Origin: Coriobacteriia bacterium
Lineage (GTDB): Bacteria > Actinomycetota > Coriobacteriia > Anaerosomatales > PALSA-660
DNA: 44,053 nt
NCBI GenBank assembly: GCA_025361445.1
Contig: JANYLP010000015.1
Coordinates: forward strand, 1-44,053
Direction: 5' to 3'
Shown here: one piece after another, positions 1-8,413 of the stretch
Numbering within the stretch: the stretch's first letter is position 1
Layout: the number at the start of each line of letters is the position of its first letter
Position numbers and translations under genes: made by a program
The notes under the pieces: generated by a model
The model's input: only the letters and a program-made list of their open reading frames with translations
The model's database searches: none
What the model was told of the DNA's origin: nothing

Positions 1-1013
1 CCCGGCGGGAGGGCATCGACGACGTAGGTGTTGTAGGCGCTCTGGGTCTGCAGATCAGCCAGCGTCAGCTTCACCTTGCCGTGCAGCGCGTACTGAACCG
101 TGGAGTCGAGCTGCAACCGCATGTGGATCGCGAGTCGGTTGTAGATGACCGACGCGACCTTCGGCCTGTCCGCCGGAACCGATGCCTCACGCTCGATGAT
201 CGAGGCGATCGTGAGGGCGTCGTGCGATGTGAGCCCCTTCGATTCGGCGTACGAGTAGTCGAGCGACGCGGTCTCCTCGCCGTACTGCGCGAGCATCACG
301 TTGATGACCCCCGTGGCCGTGGTGCCCTCCTTGACCGTATACGTCTTCGGAAAGAGGTAGCCCTCGAGCGAAGGGGTCTTGTTCTCGGCGAGGAACGCAT
401 AGTGGAACTGCTTCGCACCGGTGGTGGCGAGGTTGATGAAGGCGTCGGCCGGGATGCCGAGCTTGTCCTCGAGCCGCGCGGCGGTTCGTTCGATGCCCCA
501 TCCCTCAGGGATCGTGAACGTGACCGTCGGGTCCGCGGGGGGACCCTGCTGCAGCCGGCGGATGACCGACTCGTAGTCGGAGCCGGTCACGAACGCGTAG
601 GTGCCCGCCTTGATGTCACCGGTCGCACCCATGAGCTGAGCCTGGACCCGGAACATTGTCGCGTTAGCGACGACGCCCGCCCCGGACAGCTGCGAGGCGA
701 CCTTGTCGCCGGACGACCCGTCTGCGATGACCACAGTGACGGACTTGCCCGCAAGGATGCCCGCGGCGTCGGGGCTGTAGAGCGTCGACCACGCCGCATA
801 CACGATCACGCCGACGATCAGCACGAGAAGGCCGAGCGCTATCCACAGCCGGCGCATGCGCGCCTGCGCGGAGGCAGGGATTGCCCGAGCCGGGCGACGC
901 GGAACTGAGGACCGGGGCGCGGTGCGACGCAGTGGGGACGGCCGCAGCGGCTCGTCCTCCACCTCCGGTACGTCCGTGATCTCGGGCTCGCTCAGTCGGT
1001 CGTCATCGGTCAT
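1..1013 (-). CDS. mltG: Endolytic murein transglycosylase MltG (YceG family), 3' end cut by window edge
   Basis: Reading the minus strand from ATG at 1013, about 337 residues are visible and no stop is reached before base 1. The protein has a charged cytoplasmic N-terminus, one membrane segment (around residues 55-75, WIALGLLVLIVGVIVYAAW) and an extracytoplasmic YceG domain. The segment IASIIEREASVP carries the family's catalytic glutamate, and the reading ends in the conserved SAYNTYVVDALPPG. MltG cleaves nascent peptidoglycan glycan strands at the membrane and sets chain length. The gene follows ruvX by 5 bases, with GGAG about 10 bases before the ATG, so it should be the last visible gene of an alaS-ruvX-mltG operon. 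Identity is firm; only the C-terminus is missing. Confidence 0.92.
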   Translation of the reverse strand, partial: MTDDDRLSEPEITDVPEVEDEPLRPSPLRRTAPRSSVPRRPARAIPASAQARMRRLWIALGLLVLIVGVIVYAAWSTLYSPDAAGILAGKSVTVVIADGSSGDKVASQLSGAGVVANATMFRVQAQLMGATGDIKAGTYAFVTGSDYESVIRRLQQGPPADPTVTFTIPEGWGIERTAARLEDKLGIPADAFINLATTGAKQFHYAFLAENKTPSLEGYLFPKTYTVKEGTTATGVINVMLAQYGEETASLDYSYAESKGLTSHDALTIASIIEREASVPADRPKVASVIYNRLAIHMRLQLDSTVQYALHGKVKLTLADLQTQSAYNTYVVDALPP

Positions 1014-1018
1014 GTGGG

Positions 1019-1441
1019 TCAGTCTCCGTGGCCGTGATCCGCTTCCAGGTAGCTTTGCAGCAGCACCGACGCGGCGACCATGTCGACCGCGCCGCGCCGC
1101 GCTCGTGCATCCGCGCCGGCGGCCGCCATCGCCCGCTCGGCTTCGGCACTCGTGAACCGCTCGTCATGGTAAGCGACGACTATGCCGAGAGGCTCGATAA
1201 GTCGCCGCACTGTTGCCCGAACGGTAGCTGCCTGTGGGCCTTCATCGCCGGCGAGCGTCAGTGGCAGGCCCACGACGATCTCGCCCGGCTCGTAGTCCTC
1301 GACGAGCCGGCGCAGCGGCCCGGCATCGCGCGCGAGGGCACGCGCGTCCAGCACCGTGAGCGGCGTTGCGACCGTTCCGGTCGGGTCGGAGACGGCGACG
1401 CCGATCCTGCGCTCGCCGATGTCGAGCCCGAGGCGGCGCAT
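1019..1441 (-). CDS. ruvX: RuvX/YqgF family Holliday junction resolvase-like / pre-16S rRNA nuclease
   Basis: This is a 140-residue RNase H-fold protein of the usual family length. It opens with GLDIGERRIGVAVSDPTG, the first acidic residue of the fold. It also has VVGLPLTLAGDEGPQA, DERFTS and VDMVAASVLLQSYL, all standard YqgF motifs. In E. coli the family is implicated in maturing the 5' end of 16S rRNA; the resolvase label is historical. Start ATG 1441 has AGGGG six bases upstream. It sits 9 bases after alaS and 5 before mltG, an arrangement common in Gram-positive bacteria. Confidence 0.93.
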   Translation of the reverse strand: MRRLGLDIGERRIGVAVSDPTGTVATPLTVLDARALARDAGPLRRLVEDYEPGEIVVGLPLTLAGDEGPQAATVRATVRRLIEPLGIVVAYHDERFTSAEAERAMAAAGADARARRGAVDMVAASVLLQSYLEADHGHGD

Positions 1442-1450
1442 GACGGTCCC

Positions 1451-4072
1451 CTATCCCGCGACCAGCGCGCGAGCCGCCGCGAGCGCGGCTTCCACGCCGC
1501 TCGCATCGTCGCCGCCACCCTGTGCCATCGCTGGCTTGCCTCCGCCACGACCGCCCACGTGCGGAGCCATCGCCTTCACGATCGCTCCGGCGTCGAAGCC
1601 GGCCGCGATCGCTTCGGGAGAACCGGCCGCGAGCAGGAGCACGCGGCCCTCGGCGACGGCGGCAAGAACGACCGCGTCCACCGTTCGCCGCAGGACGTCC
1701 GACCATTCGCGCAGGTCGTCGACACTCTCCATCTCGGGAACGAGACCGACAGCGACCTTGTGACCTGCCGCTGAGGTGACGGTCGGGAACTCGTCGAATG
1801 ACGCGCCACCCTGAGCGCGCTTCTTCGCGTCTGCGATGACCTTCTCGAGTTCACGAACGCGCTTCAGCGTCGCGGTCACGCGATCGGCGACCTCGCTCGG
1901 ACGGCTCTTGAACGCGTCGGCCGCAGCGACGAGCACGACCTCCTCCTCGCGCAGGTACTCCAGCGCGTCAAAGCTCGTGATCGCCTCTATGCGGCGCAGG
2001 TTCGAGCCGACCGACCCCTCGCTCGTGACCTTGAGCAGGCCGATCTCGGTCGTGCGCGTGACGTGCGTTCCGCCGCACAGCTCGTGGCTGAAGTTCCCGA
2101 CCTCGAGCACGCGGACGATCTCGCCGTACTTCTCGCCGAACAGAGCGGTCACACCGGACTCCCGGGCGGCCTGCAGAGTCGTCTCGTAGGCCCGCACCGG
2201 ATGGTCTTCCATGATCTTGGCGTTCACGAGCCGCTCCACCTTCGCGAGCTGCTCGGCGCTGACGGCCTCGAAGTGCGTGAAGTCGAACCTGAGGCGCTCG
2301 GGGCTGACGAAGCTGCCCGACTGCTTCACGTGGTCGCCGAGCACGAGCCGGAGCGCCCAGTGCAGCAGGTGGGTCGCCGTGTGGTTTCGGCGGATGCGCT
2401 CGCGGCGCAGGTGATAGATCTTGGCGTGGACCTGCTCGCCCACGGCCAGCGAGCCCGACTCCAGCAGGCCCCGGTGCGAGACGAGTCCGGCGAGCGGGAG
2501 CTTCGTGTCCTCGACGAGGAATGCGCCGTCCGAAGCGACGAGCTCGCCGGTGTCCCCGACCTGACCGCCCTGCTCTCCGTAGAACGTGGTGGTGTCGAGC
2601 ACGACATCGGCGACCTGCCCGGCATCGATGCGCTCGACTGCCGCACCATCCACAAGGATCGCGAGCACTCGGGCGGTCGCCTCGTCGACTTCGTAGCCGA
2701 GGAAATCGGTCCGGCCGCTGGCGCGCGCGATGTCGTCGAACGAGGATCCGATGTTCCACGACTCATCCTTGACCGCCGAACGCGCGCGATGTCGCTGCGC
2801 GGCCATGTCCGCCTCGAACGCGGTCATGTCGACGTGCAGACCGGCCTCTGCGGCGATCTCGGACGTGAGCTCGATCGGGAACCCGTACGTGTCGTGCAGC
2901 GTGAACGCGACCGAGCCGTCGAGCGCATTGCCGTGTATGGAGCCCTTCGTCCGATCGATCTCGGCCTCGAGCAGGACGAGCCCCTGGCGCAGTGTCGCGC
3001 CGAACCGCTGCTCTTCCGAGAGCACGATGCGGGTGATGAACGAGTGGTGCTCGACGATCTCCGGGTACGCGGGACCCATGAGCTCCACGACGACGTCGAT
3101 CAGCGTACCGAGGAATGGGTCATCGACACCAAGAAGGCGACCGTGGCGCACAGCACGACGCAGGATGCGCCTCAGCACGTAGCCCCGGCCCTCGTTCGCG
3201 GGAAGGATGCCGTCAGCGATCATGAACGCGACCGCGCGGGCGTGGTCCGCCAGGATACGAAGGGATGTATCGACCCTCTCCCCTTCCGCACCGTACACAC
3301 GACCCGTGATCTCCTGCGCCTTCGCCATGATCGTCTTTAGAACGTCCGTCTCGTAGTTGCTCGTGACGCCCTGCAGGATGCCGGCGATGCGCTCGAGGCC
3401 CATGCCCGTATCGATGTTCTGCTTCGGCAGCGGGGTCATGGTGCCGTCTTCGGCCCGGTCGTACTGCATGAACACGAGGTTCCAGTACTCGAGATACCGG
3501 TCGCAGTCGCAGCCGATGGCGCAATCGGGGCTGCCGCAGCCGACCTCGGGGCCCTGGTCGTAGTAGAGCTCGGAGCAGGGGCCGCACGGCCCGGTGGGGC
3601 CGGCCGCCCAGAAGTTGTCCTTGGCGCCCATGCGCACTATGCGGTCCTGCGGCACGCCGACGACGTCACGCCAGATGCGCTCGGCATCGTCGTCGTCCTC
3701 GAAGATCGTGAACCACAGCCGGGTCGGGTCGAGGCCCAGGACGTCGACGGAGTACTCGTACGCCCAGGTGCAGGCCTCGGTCTTGAAGTAATCGCCGAAT
3801 CTGAAATTCCCGAGCATTTCGAAGAACGAGTGGTGCCGCCCCGTGGTCCCGATGATGTCGATGTCGGTGGTACGGACGCACTTCTGCACCGTGGTCGCTC
3901 GAGTGAAGCCGAGGTCGCGCACACCGAGGAATACCGGCTTGAACTGCACCATGCCGGCGCTCGTCATCAGCAAGGAGGGATCGTCGGGTACGAGCGACGA
4001 GGACGGCCAGCGGCGGCAGCCCTTGCTCTCGAAGAAGGACAGGTAGCTCTCGCGGATCTCGGCGGAGTTCAC
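1451..4072 (-). CDS. alaS: Alanine-tRNA ligase
   Basis: This is a full-length AlaRS (873 residues) that charges tRNA-Ala in the cytoplasm. The class II catalytic core is N-terminal, with the signature GRHHSFFEMLGNFRFGDYFK near residues 78-97. The editing domain carries the zinc-type motif HTATH and the downstream CGGTH, and a C-Ala domain ends in a glycine-rich stretch (HVGGRGGGKP). The start is GTG at 4072; the ribosome site before it is weak. A TAGAAT box at 4154-4159 and a leader hairpin at 4106-4133 lie upstream, so it probably has its own promoter and reads into ruvX and mltG. Confidence 0.97.
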   Translation of the reverse strand: MNSAEIRESYLSFFESKGCRRWPSSSLVPDDPSLLMTSAGMVQFKPVFLGVRDLGFTRATTVQKCVRTTDIDIIGTTGRHHSFFEMLGNFRFGDYFKTEACTWAYEYSVDVLGLDPTRLWFTIFEDDDDAERIWRDVVGVPQDRIVRMGAKDNFWAAGPTGPCGPCSELYYDQGPEVGCGSPDCAIGCDCDRYLEYWNLVFMQYDRAEDGTMTPLPKQNIDTGMGLERIAGILQGVTSNYETDVLKTIMAKAQEITGRVYGAEGERVDTSLRILADHARAVAFMIADGILPANEGRGYVLRRILRRAVRHGRLLGVDDPFLGTLIDVVVELMGPAYPEIVEHHSFITRIVLSEEQRFGATLRQGLVLLEAEIDRTKGSIHGNALDGSVAFTLHDTYGFPIELTSEIAAEAGLHVDMTAFEADMAAQRHRARSAVKDESWNIGSSFDDIARASGRTDFLGYEVDEATARVLAILVDGAAVERIDAGQVADVVLDTTTFYGEQGGQVGDTGELVASDGAFLVEDTKLPLAGLVSHRGLLESGSLAVGEQVHAKIYHLRRERIRRNHTATHLLHWALRLVLGDHVKQSGSFVSPERLRFDFTHFEAVSAEQLAKVERLVNAKIMEDHPVRAYETTLQAARESGVTALFGEKYGEIVRVLEVGNFSHELCGGTHVTRTTEIGLLKVTSEGSVGSNLRRIEAITSFDALEYLREEEVVLVAAADAFKSRPSEVADRVTATLKRVRELEKVIADAKKRAQGGASFDEFPTVTSAAGHKVAVGLVPEMESVDDLREWSDVLRRTVDAVVLAAVAEGRVLLLAAGSPEAIAAGFDAGAIVKAMAPHVGGRGGGKPAMAQGGGDDASGVEAALAAARALVAG

Positions 4073-4105
4073 TTGCGGCGCCTGCGTCTCTTCCGGTGGT
4101 TGTCA

Positions 4106-4133
4106 GCACTCGCGCGCGTGCGTACGCGAGTGC
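4106..4133 (-). promoter_or_regulatory. Hairpin in the alaS leader, made of alternating purine-pyrimidine sequence
   Basis: Bases 4106-4114 (gcactcgcg) pair perfectly with 4125-4133 (cgcgagtgc) around a 10-base loop. The tract continues to about 4142 as nearly strict alternating purine-pyrimidine sequence. It lies between the putative -10 box and the alaS start, so it would form in the 5' untranslated RNA. It could act on translation or attenuation, or be a Z-DNA-prone element; no U-tract follows, so a classical terminator is unlikely. Confidence 0.45.
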
Positions 4134-4153
4134 ATACGTGCGCTTACCCTCGG

Positions 4154-4159
4154 ATTCTA
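4154..4159 (-). promoter_or_regulatory. Putative -10 box for alaS
   Basis: On the minus strand the sequence reads TAGAAT within ACGGTAGAATCCGA. Almost the same string (ACGGTAGAATCCGA) precedes tgt at 25006-25011, which supports it as a promoter. No convincing -35 hexamer is visible. It implies a leader of roughly 75 bases before alaS. Confidence 0.5.
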
Positions 4160-4197
4160 CCGTGAGCGGGGCGCTGCGGCGATACTCGCGGACGCGC

Positions 4198-5409
4198 TCA
4201 GCCGTCGCGCCCGCTCGGCTCGCCGGAGCCATCAGATGCGAGGTCGTCATCCGGCTTCGCGCGGTCGAGCGACGCGCTGTCATCCTCGGTGTCCTGCTTG
4301 GAAGCGCGGAAGATCACGCCGTCCTCGTCGGTCAGGGGATGGTCGGTCGACTTCTCGTACCGGTAGAGGAGCATGCCCTTGGCGACGGCCGCGACCGGCA
4401 CCGAGAACACCATCCCCGCCATCCCGAACAGCGCGGTTCCGAGCAGCAGCGACGAGAGAACGATGAGCGGGTGCAGATCGACGCTTTCCGACATGATCCG
4501 TGGCGCGAACACGAAGCCGTTGATGTTCGATGCGGCCCATGCCACGAGGAACGCCCACAGCGCCATCCACGGCCCGAGGATCAGCCCGGCGGCGCCTGCG
4601 ATCACCCAACTGATTGTCGACCCGACGTAGGGCACCGGGTTGAGTAGTCCGCCGAGCACGCCGATCAGGACCGCATACGGCACGTTCAGCAACATGAGAC
4701 CGACCGTCATGAGTACGCCGACGATGACCGACTGGATCAGCGTCCCGGTGAGCCACCCGCCGACCACGCGCGTGGTCGTCCGCAGCGCATGCGCGAGCTC
4801 CTCGCGCGACTTCTCCCCCGCTATCGCGAACACCTCGCGCTCCAGACGCGGCAGGTCGGCGAGGGCGTAGAAGGCGATCATCAGTGCGATCGTCACGTTG
4901 AAGAAGACGGCCATGACCCAGCCGCCCGCGTTGAGCGCGAATTGTGCGGCGCCGGTGGAGAGCGATCCGGAAGCCGCGAGCAGCTGGTCCTTGAGCGCCA
5001 CCGTCGCGGTCCGCAGCCACGCGGAGTCCGGGGTGGTCTGCTTCAGCATGACGTTGTCCTGCCACCAGTTGTACGACTGGGTGACGTAGCCTCCCGCTGC
5101 CTGGACGAACTGGACGATCTGGGCGTAAACGGGAGGGATGATGACCATCAGCATGATGGCGATGACCACGAGAGAGCCGAGATAGACGACGATCACCGAA
5201 GCCGTGCGACCGATCTTCTGCCCGACGAACTCGACCGGACCTTCGAGCAGAAGCACGATCAGTAGGCCCAGAGTGAGCGGGAGCAATGCGAAGGAAATGG
5301 CCGACAGCAGCCATATCCCCGCGAAGACCAGAACGACGATGCCGACGACGGTCCACACCCGGATCCCGGCGAGCGTCCAGCGTGCCTTGGAGTGCTCGTT
5401 CGAGGCCAT
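4198..5409 (-). CDS. AI-2E family transporter (YdbI/PerM-type permease)
   Basis: The gene encodes a 403-residue polytopic membrane protein. Hydrophobic segments near the N-terminus (for example VVGIVVLVFAGIWLLSAISF) are followed by an amphipathic middle region. The C-terminal core has the family signatures GGLLNPVPYVGSTISW and FAPRIMSESVDLHPLIV. The tail is acidic and hydrophilic. The ATG at 5409 starts 2 bases after the sigma-factor stop; a longer open frame upstream is antisense to nothing useful and overlaps the sigma gene, so I reject it. The substrate is unknown: the family name comes from AI-2 export in E. coli, and relatives are Na+/H+ antiporters. Co-transcription with a stress-type sigma factor suggests an envelope or osmotic role. 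Confidence 0.88.
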   Translation of the reverse strand: MASNEHSKARWTLAGIRVWTVVGIVVLVFAGIWLLSAISFALLPLTLGLLIVLLLEGPVEFVGQKIGRTASVIVVYLGSLVVIAIMLMVIIPPVYAQIVQFVQAAGGYVTQSYNWWQDNVMLKQTTPDSAWLRTATVALKDQLLAASGSLSTGAAQFALNAGGWVMAVFFNVTIALMIAFYALADLPRLEREVFAIAGEKSREELAHALRTTTRVVGGWLTGTLIQSVIVGVLMTVGLMLLNVPYAVLIGVLGGLLNPVPYVGSTISWVIAGAAGLILGPWMALWAFLVAWAASNINGFVFAPRIMSESVDLHPLIVLSSLLLGTALFGMAGMVFSVPVAAVAKGMLLYRYEKSTDHPLTDEDGVIFRASKQDTEDDSASLDRAKPDDDLASDGSGEPSGRDG

Positions 5410-5411
5410 GA

Positions 5412-6212
5412 TCAGTAGCTCCCCTCGGGCACGATGCCTTGACGAAGTGTTCGCAGCGTCCGTCGCAGCAGACGCGATACCTGCATCTGCGAGATACCCA
5501 ACTTCTCCGCGATCTCGGTCTGGGTCAGTCCCTCGAAGAACCGCAGATAGAGCACACGCTGCTCCTGCGGCCCGACGGCCTTGAGTGCGGCTGTCAGGAC
5601 CGCGCGGTCGTCGACCACGCTCAGCAGCTTGTCGTCGTGGCCGATGTACTCGAGTATCGAGAACGACTCGGAACCGTCGCTGGTCCGGTCCGTCTCCAGT
5701 GAGACGAAGTTGTACGCGTCGAACGTCTCGAACGCCTCGAGGACGTCGTCGGGAGTCACACCGAGGTACTCGGCTATCTCGGGCACCATGGGCGAACGCT
5801 GCAGCTTGGACGTCAGCGCGTCGACGGCCTGATTGACCTTGAACGAGAGTTCCTGGAGCCGCCTCGGGACCTTGACGGCCCAACCCTTGTCGCGGAAGTG
5901 GCGCTTGATCTCCCCCACGATCGTGGGCGTCGCGTAGGTCGTGAACTCGACCTCACGCTCGATGTCGAAGCGGTCGACCGCCTTGATCAGCCCGATCGTG
6001 CCGACCTGGATGAGGTCGTCCACCGGCTCGCCGCGGTTGCGGAAGCGGCTCGCAAGGTACTTCACGAGGTTCAGGTACATCTCGACGAGCTCGTCGCGTG
6101 CGGCCTCGTCCCCGTTGAGGCGGTAGGCGACGAACAGCTCGTGAGTGAGCTGCTTGTCCCACACGAGCCTCCGGGAAGGCCGGGTGGTGCGTCGTCGGGG
6201 CGTGATCGCCAC
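5412..6212 (-). CDS. RNA polymerase sigma factor, SigB/SigF (group 3) family
   Basis: This is a 266-residue sigma-70 family protein. Region 2 includes DLIQVGTIGLIKAVDRFD and the -10-reading segment FTTYATPTIVGEIKRHFRD. Region 3 includes VPEIAEYLGVTPDDVLEA, and region 4 has the helix-turn-helix LTQTEIAEKLGISQMQVSRL. Lack of region 1.1 and overall similarity place it with the SigB/SigF/WhiG general-stress or developmental factors. It lies 5 bases after the RsbW-like gene, the classic anti-sigma-then-sigma arrangement, and 2 bases before the permease. Its regulon cannot be read from the window. Confidence 0.93.
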   Translation of the reverse strand: MAITPRRRTTRPSRRLVWDKQLTHELFVAYRLNGDEAARDELVEMYLNLVKYLASRFRNRGEPVDDLIQVGTIGLIKAVDRFDIEREVEFTTYATPTIVGEIKRHFRDKGWAVKVPRRLQELSFKVNQAVDALTSKLQRSPMVPEIAEYLGVTPDDVLEAFETFDAYNFVSLETDRTSDGSESFSILEYIGHDDKLLSVVDDRAVLTAALKAVGPQEQRVLYLRFFEGLTQTEIAEKLGISQMQVSRLLRRTLRTLRQGIVPEGSY

Positions 6213-6217
6213 TCCCG

Positions 6218-6595
6218 CTACACCGTTCTCTTCACCAGTCGGATGTGGCAGGAGTCGTCGTCAGAGACTAGTTCGAACTCGTCACAGATCGATTCGAGGA
6301 TGTAGCGCGAGTAGCGTTCGCCGCGGTCCGGCCCGTCATCGTCACACGAAGGAAGAAGAGGACCGACCTCAAGGACCACGAAGCCCGCGCCCACATCGAA
6401 CGTGAAGGTCACGTTCGGTCCCATGATGTGCTCCGACGCGAAGACGAACGCTTCTTCGACGGCCAGCCGGACATCCTCGATGCCTTCGATATCCATCCCG
6501 GCTCGTGACGCCAGTTCGGCAGCGGTCATCCGCACCGTGCGAGCGAACTCGCCCAGCGCGGGCACCGTCAGAACCACTCTGTCTGCGTCGGCCAT
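6218..6595 (-). CDS. RsbW/SpoIIAB-like anti-sigma factor with a degenerate ATP site
   Basis: This 125-residue protein has the size and pattern of the GHKL-type anti-sigma kinase RsbW. An N-terminal strand reads RVVLTVPALGEFARTVR, a helix DVRLAVEEAFVFASEH, and the C-terminal part ILESICDEFELVSDDDSCHI. In the helix the position of the metal-binding Asn of the N-box (E-A-x-x-N-A-x-x-H) is Phe52. The DxGxG box is replaced by EVGPL. Both are departures from a working kinase. ATG 6595 is chosen because GGGAGG lies 7 bases upstream; an upstream ATG at 6625 lacks this. It should bind the sigma factor encoded next to it, but may not phosphorylate an anti-anti-sigma partner, and none is in the window. 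Confidence 0.82.
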   Translation of the reverse strand: MADADRVVLTVPALGEFARTVRMTAAELASRAGMDIEGIEDVRLAVEEAFVFASEHIMGPNVTFTFDVGAGFVVLEVGPLLPSCDDDGPDRGERYSRYILESICDEFELVSDDDSCHIRLVKRTV

Positions 6596-6665
6596 CGAAA
6601 GCCTCCCGATCGTGGGTTCGTGCACGTGCGCCGAGCAGTGCGTAGGTCGGGCCCCGAGAAGCCCG

Positions 6666-7019
6666 CTACTTCCGGAACAGGGTCCGCAGGAAGGTCAGCG
6701 CGCCCTCAGCCAAGCCGGTCATGGCCGCCACCGGCGCGTCCACGAGCCCCTGCGCGGCGCGAGTCGTGCTGGTCACGCGGTCGGATACCTCTTCGATCTG
6801 CGAGACGACCCCATTGATGCGCTTGAGTTCCAGGTCGACCGAGTCGAGTGTGGACTCGGCGCGCTCGATAAGTGGCGGCAACGTCTTCTGCAAGTCGTCG
6901 GAGAGTGTCCGGACGGAGCGCGCCGTTGCGACAAGCTCGCGCACGCACCAGATCGCAAAACCGACGAAGATGATGAGCGCCGTATAGAGCGCGATGACAA
7001 GGCCCGCCTGAACGTCCAT
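6666..7019 (-). CDS. DUF948 membrane-anchored protein
   Basis: The protein is 117 residues long. One N-terminal membrane segment (about residues 5-25, LVIALYTALIIFVGFAIWCV) is followed by a long helical, probably coiled-coil, stretch with Leu and Ile heptads (TLSDDLQKTLPPLIERAEST). A short hydrophobic tail ends the protein. This is the DUF948 pattern; B. subtilis YtxG, a general-stress protein, belongs to the same family. I prefer ATG 7019, with GGGGGTG about 8 bases upstream, over an in-frame GTG at 7031. It is the first gene of the DUF948-antisigma-sigma-permease group, 70 bases ahead of the anti-sigma gene. Function is unknown. Confidence 0.8.
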   Translation of the reverse strand: MDVQAGLVIALYTALIIFVGFAIWCVRELVATARSVRTLSDDLQKTLPPLIERAESTLDSVDLELKRINGVVSQIEEVSDRVTSTTRAAQGLVDAPVAAMTGLAEGALTFLRTLFRK

Positions 7020-7056
7020 CTTGAGCTGCACCCCCGCTGGTAGGACCGTCGTTCCG

Positions 7057-7062
7057 AGTCTA
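7057..7062 (-). promoter_or_regulatory. Putative -10 box of the DUF948-antisigma-sigma-permease group
   Basis: The minus strand reads TAGACT here, about 38 bases before the DUF948 start and just after the rarA stop. The hexamer is the same as the -10 boxes proposed for ruvC and pdxS. No clear -35 box is seen. Confidence 0.4.
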
Positions 7063-7074
7063 GCAGACCCCTGC

Positions 7075-8391
7075 TCAGGCGCCGGGCTTCGTGCGGCGCT
7101 CGATCATCGCCTTGCGCGCCGTGGCGCGCTCGGCCTCCCAGCCCTTCGAGCCGGCCTTGAAGAAGACACCTTCGGCGAGCCCTTCGGGCAGGTATCGCTG
7201 ATCCACCCAGCCATCCGGGAAGTCATGCGGATAGCGGTACGGGCCGTAGGACTCGGCTCCGGGTCGGTGCCTGTCGCGCAGGTGGTCCGGCACGGAGCGC
7301 GACGGACCCGTGCGCACGTCCTTCAGCGCCGAATCAATCGCGAGATACGACGCGTTGCTCTTGGGAGCGAGCGCGAGGTAGACGGCCGCCTGGGCCAGGT
7401 TGATGCGACACTCGGGCCACCCGATCGACTCCGCTGCCTTGAAGGCGGCCGCGGCGACCTGGATCGCCTGGGGGTCGGCGTTGCCGACGTCCTCACTCGC
7501 GAAGATGAGCATGCGGCGGGCGATGAACTTCGGGTCCTCGCCTCCGTGAACCATGCGGGCGAGGTAGTACACCGCCGCGTCCGGGTCGCTACCCCGCATC
7601 GACTTGATGAAGGCGGAGATCACGTCGTAGTGCGTGTCGCCGCGCTTGTCGTACGTGAGCTGCCGGGCCCCGCCAAGGCGTTCGAGCACGGCGACGTCGA
7701 TCTGCGCGCCCGGGCCAGCCTCGGCCGCCGCCTGTTCGAGGGTGTTGAGCGCCGCGCGCGCGTCCCCGCCTGCACGGAGCACGATCGCGTCCTCGGCCTC
7801 CGGCGCGAGCGGATTCGCCCCGGCAAGGCCGCGCTCGGCATCGGCAAGCGCGCCGCGCACGATCCGACGCACATCCTCGTCCGTCAGCGGGTGCAGCTCG
7901 ACCACACGCGAACGCGAGATGAGCGGCGCGTTGACCTCGAAGAACGGGTTCTCCGTCGTGGCACCGATGAGGATGACGAGCCGATCCTCGACCGCGTGCA
8001 GGAGCGCGTCCTGCTGCGACTTCGAGAAGCGGTGTATCTCGTCGATGAACAGGATCGTGCGCCTGCCCTGGAACGACAGTCGGTCGCGCGCGGTGTCGAT
8101 CGACTTCCTGATGTCCGCTACGCCCGAGCTGACGGCCGAGACCTCGGTGAAGGCGGCGGCCGTCGTGTTCGCGATGACCCTCGCCAGGCTCGTCTTCCCG
8201 CAGCCGGCGGGTCCGTACAGGATCAGTGAGCTGAGTTCGTCCCGCTCGATCGCCGCCCGCAGAGCCGTATCCGGCCCCACCGCCTGCTCCTGCCCGACGA
8301 ATTCGTCCAGCGAACGCGGACGCATCCTCGCCGCGAGTGGTGCTTCGCGAGCGAGGATGCTGTCGGTCGAATCGGAGAAGAGGTCAGTCAC
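7075..8391 (-). CDS. rarA: Replication-associated recombination protein A (RarA/MgsA AAA ATPase)
   Basis: This 438-residue clamp-loader-like ATPase acts at stalled replication forks. Visible motifs are Walker A GPAGCGKTSLA, Walker [12 protein letters not shown], sensor 1 GATTENPFF, and an arginine-bearing SRSRVVELHPL. The C-terminal tetramerisation part includes SMRGSDPDAAVYYLARMV and PYRYPHDFPDGWVDQRYLPE, hallmarks of RarA rather than RuvB or DnaX. The start is GTG 8391 with only a weak ribosome site. It follows the thioredoxin-fold lipoprotein gene by 22 bases and is probably translated from the same message. Confidence 0.95.
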   Translation of the reverse strand: MTDLFSDSTDSILAREAPLAARMRPRSLDEFVGQEQAVGPDTALRAAIERDELSSLILYGPAGCGKTSLARVIANTTAAAFTEVSAVSSGVADIRKSIDTARDRLSFQGRRTILFIDEIHRFSKSQQDALLHAVEDRLVILIGATTENPFFEVNAPLISRSRVVELHPLTDEDVRRIVRGALADAERGLAGANPLAPEAEDAIVLRAGGDARAALNTLEQAAAEAGPGAQIDVAVLERLGGARQLTYDKRGDTHYDVISAFIKSMRGSDPDAAVYYLARMVHGGEDPKFIARRMLIFASEDVGNADPQAIQVAAAAFKAAESIGWPECRINLAQAAVYLALAPKSNASYLAIDSALKDVRTGPSRSVPDHLRDRHRPGAESYGPYRYPHDFPDGWVDQRYLPEGLAEGVFFKAGSKGWEAERATARKAMIERRTKPGA

Positions 8392-8413
8392 GTCGGTGGT
8401 CGTAGCCCCCGTG

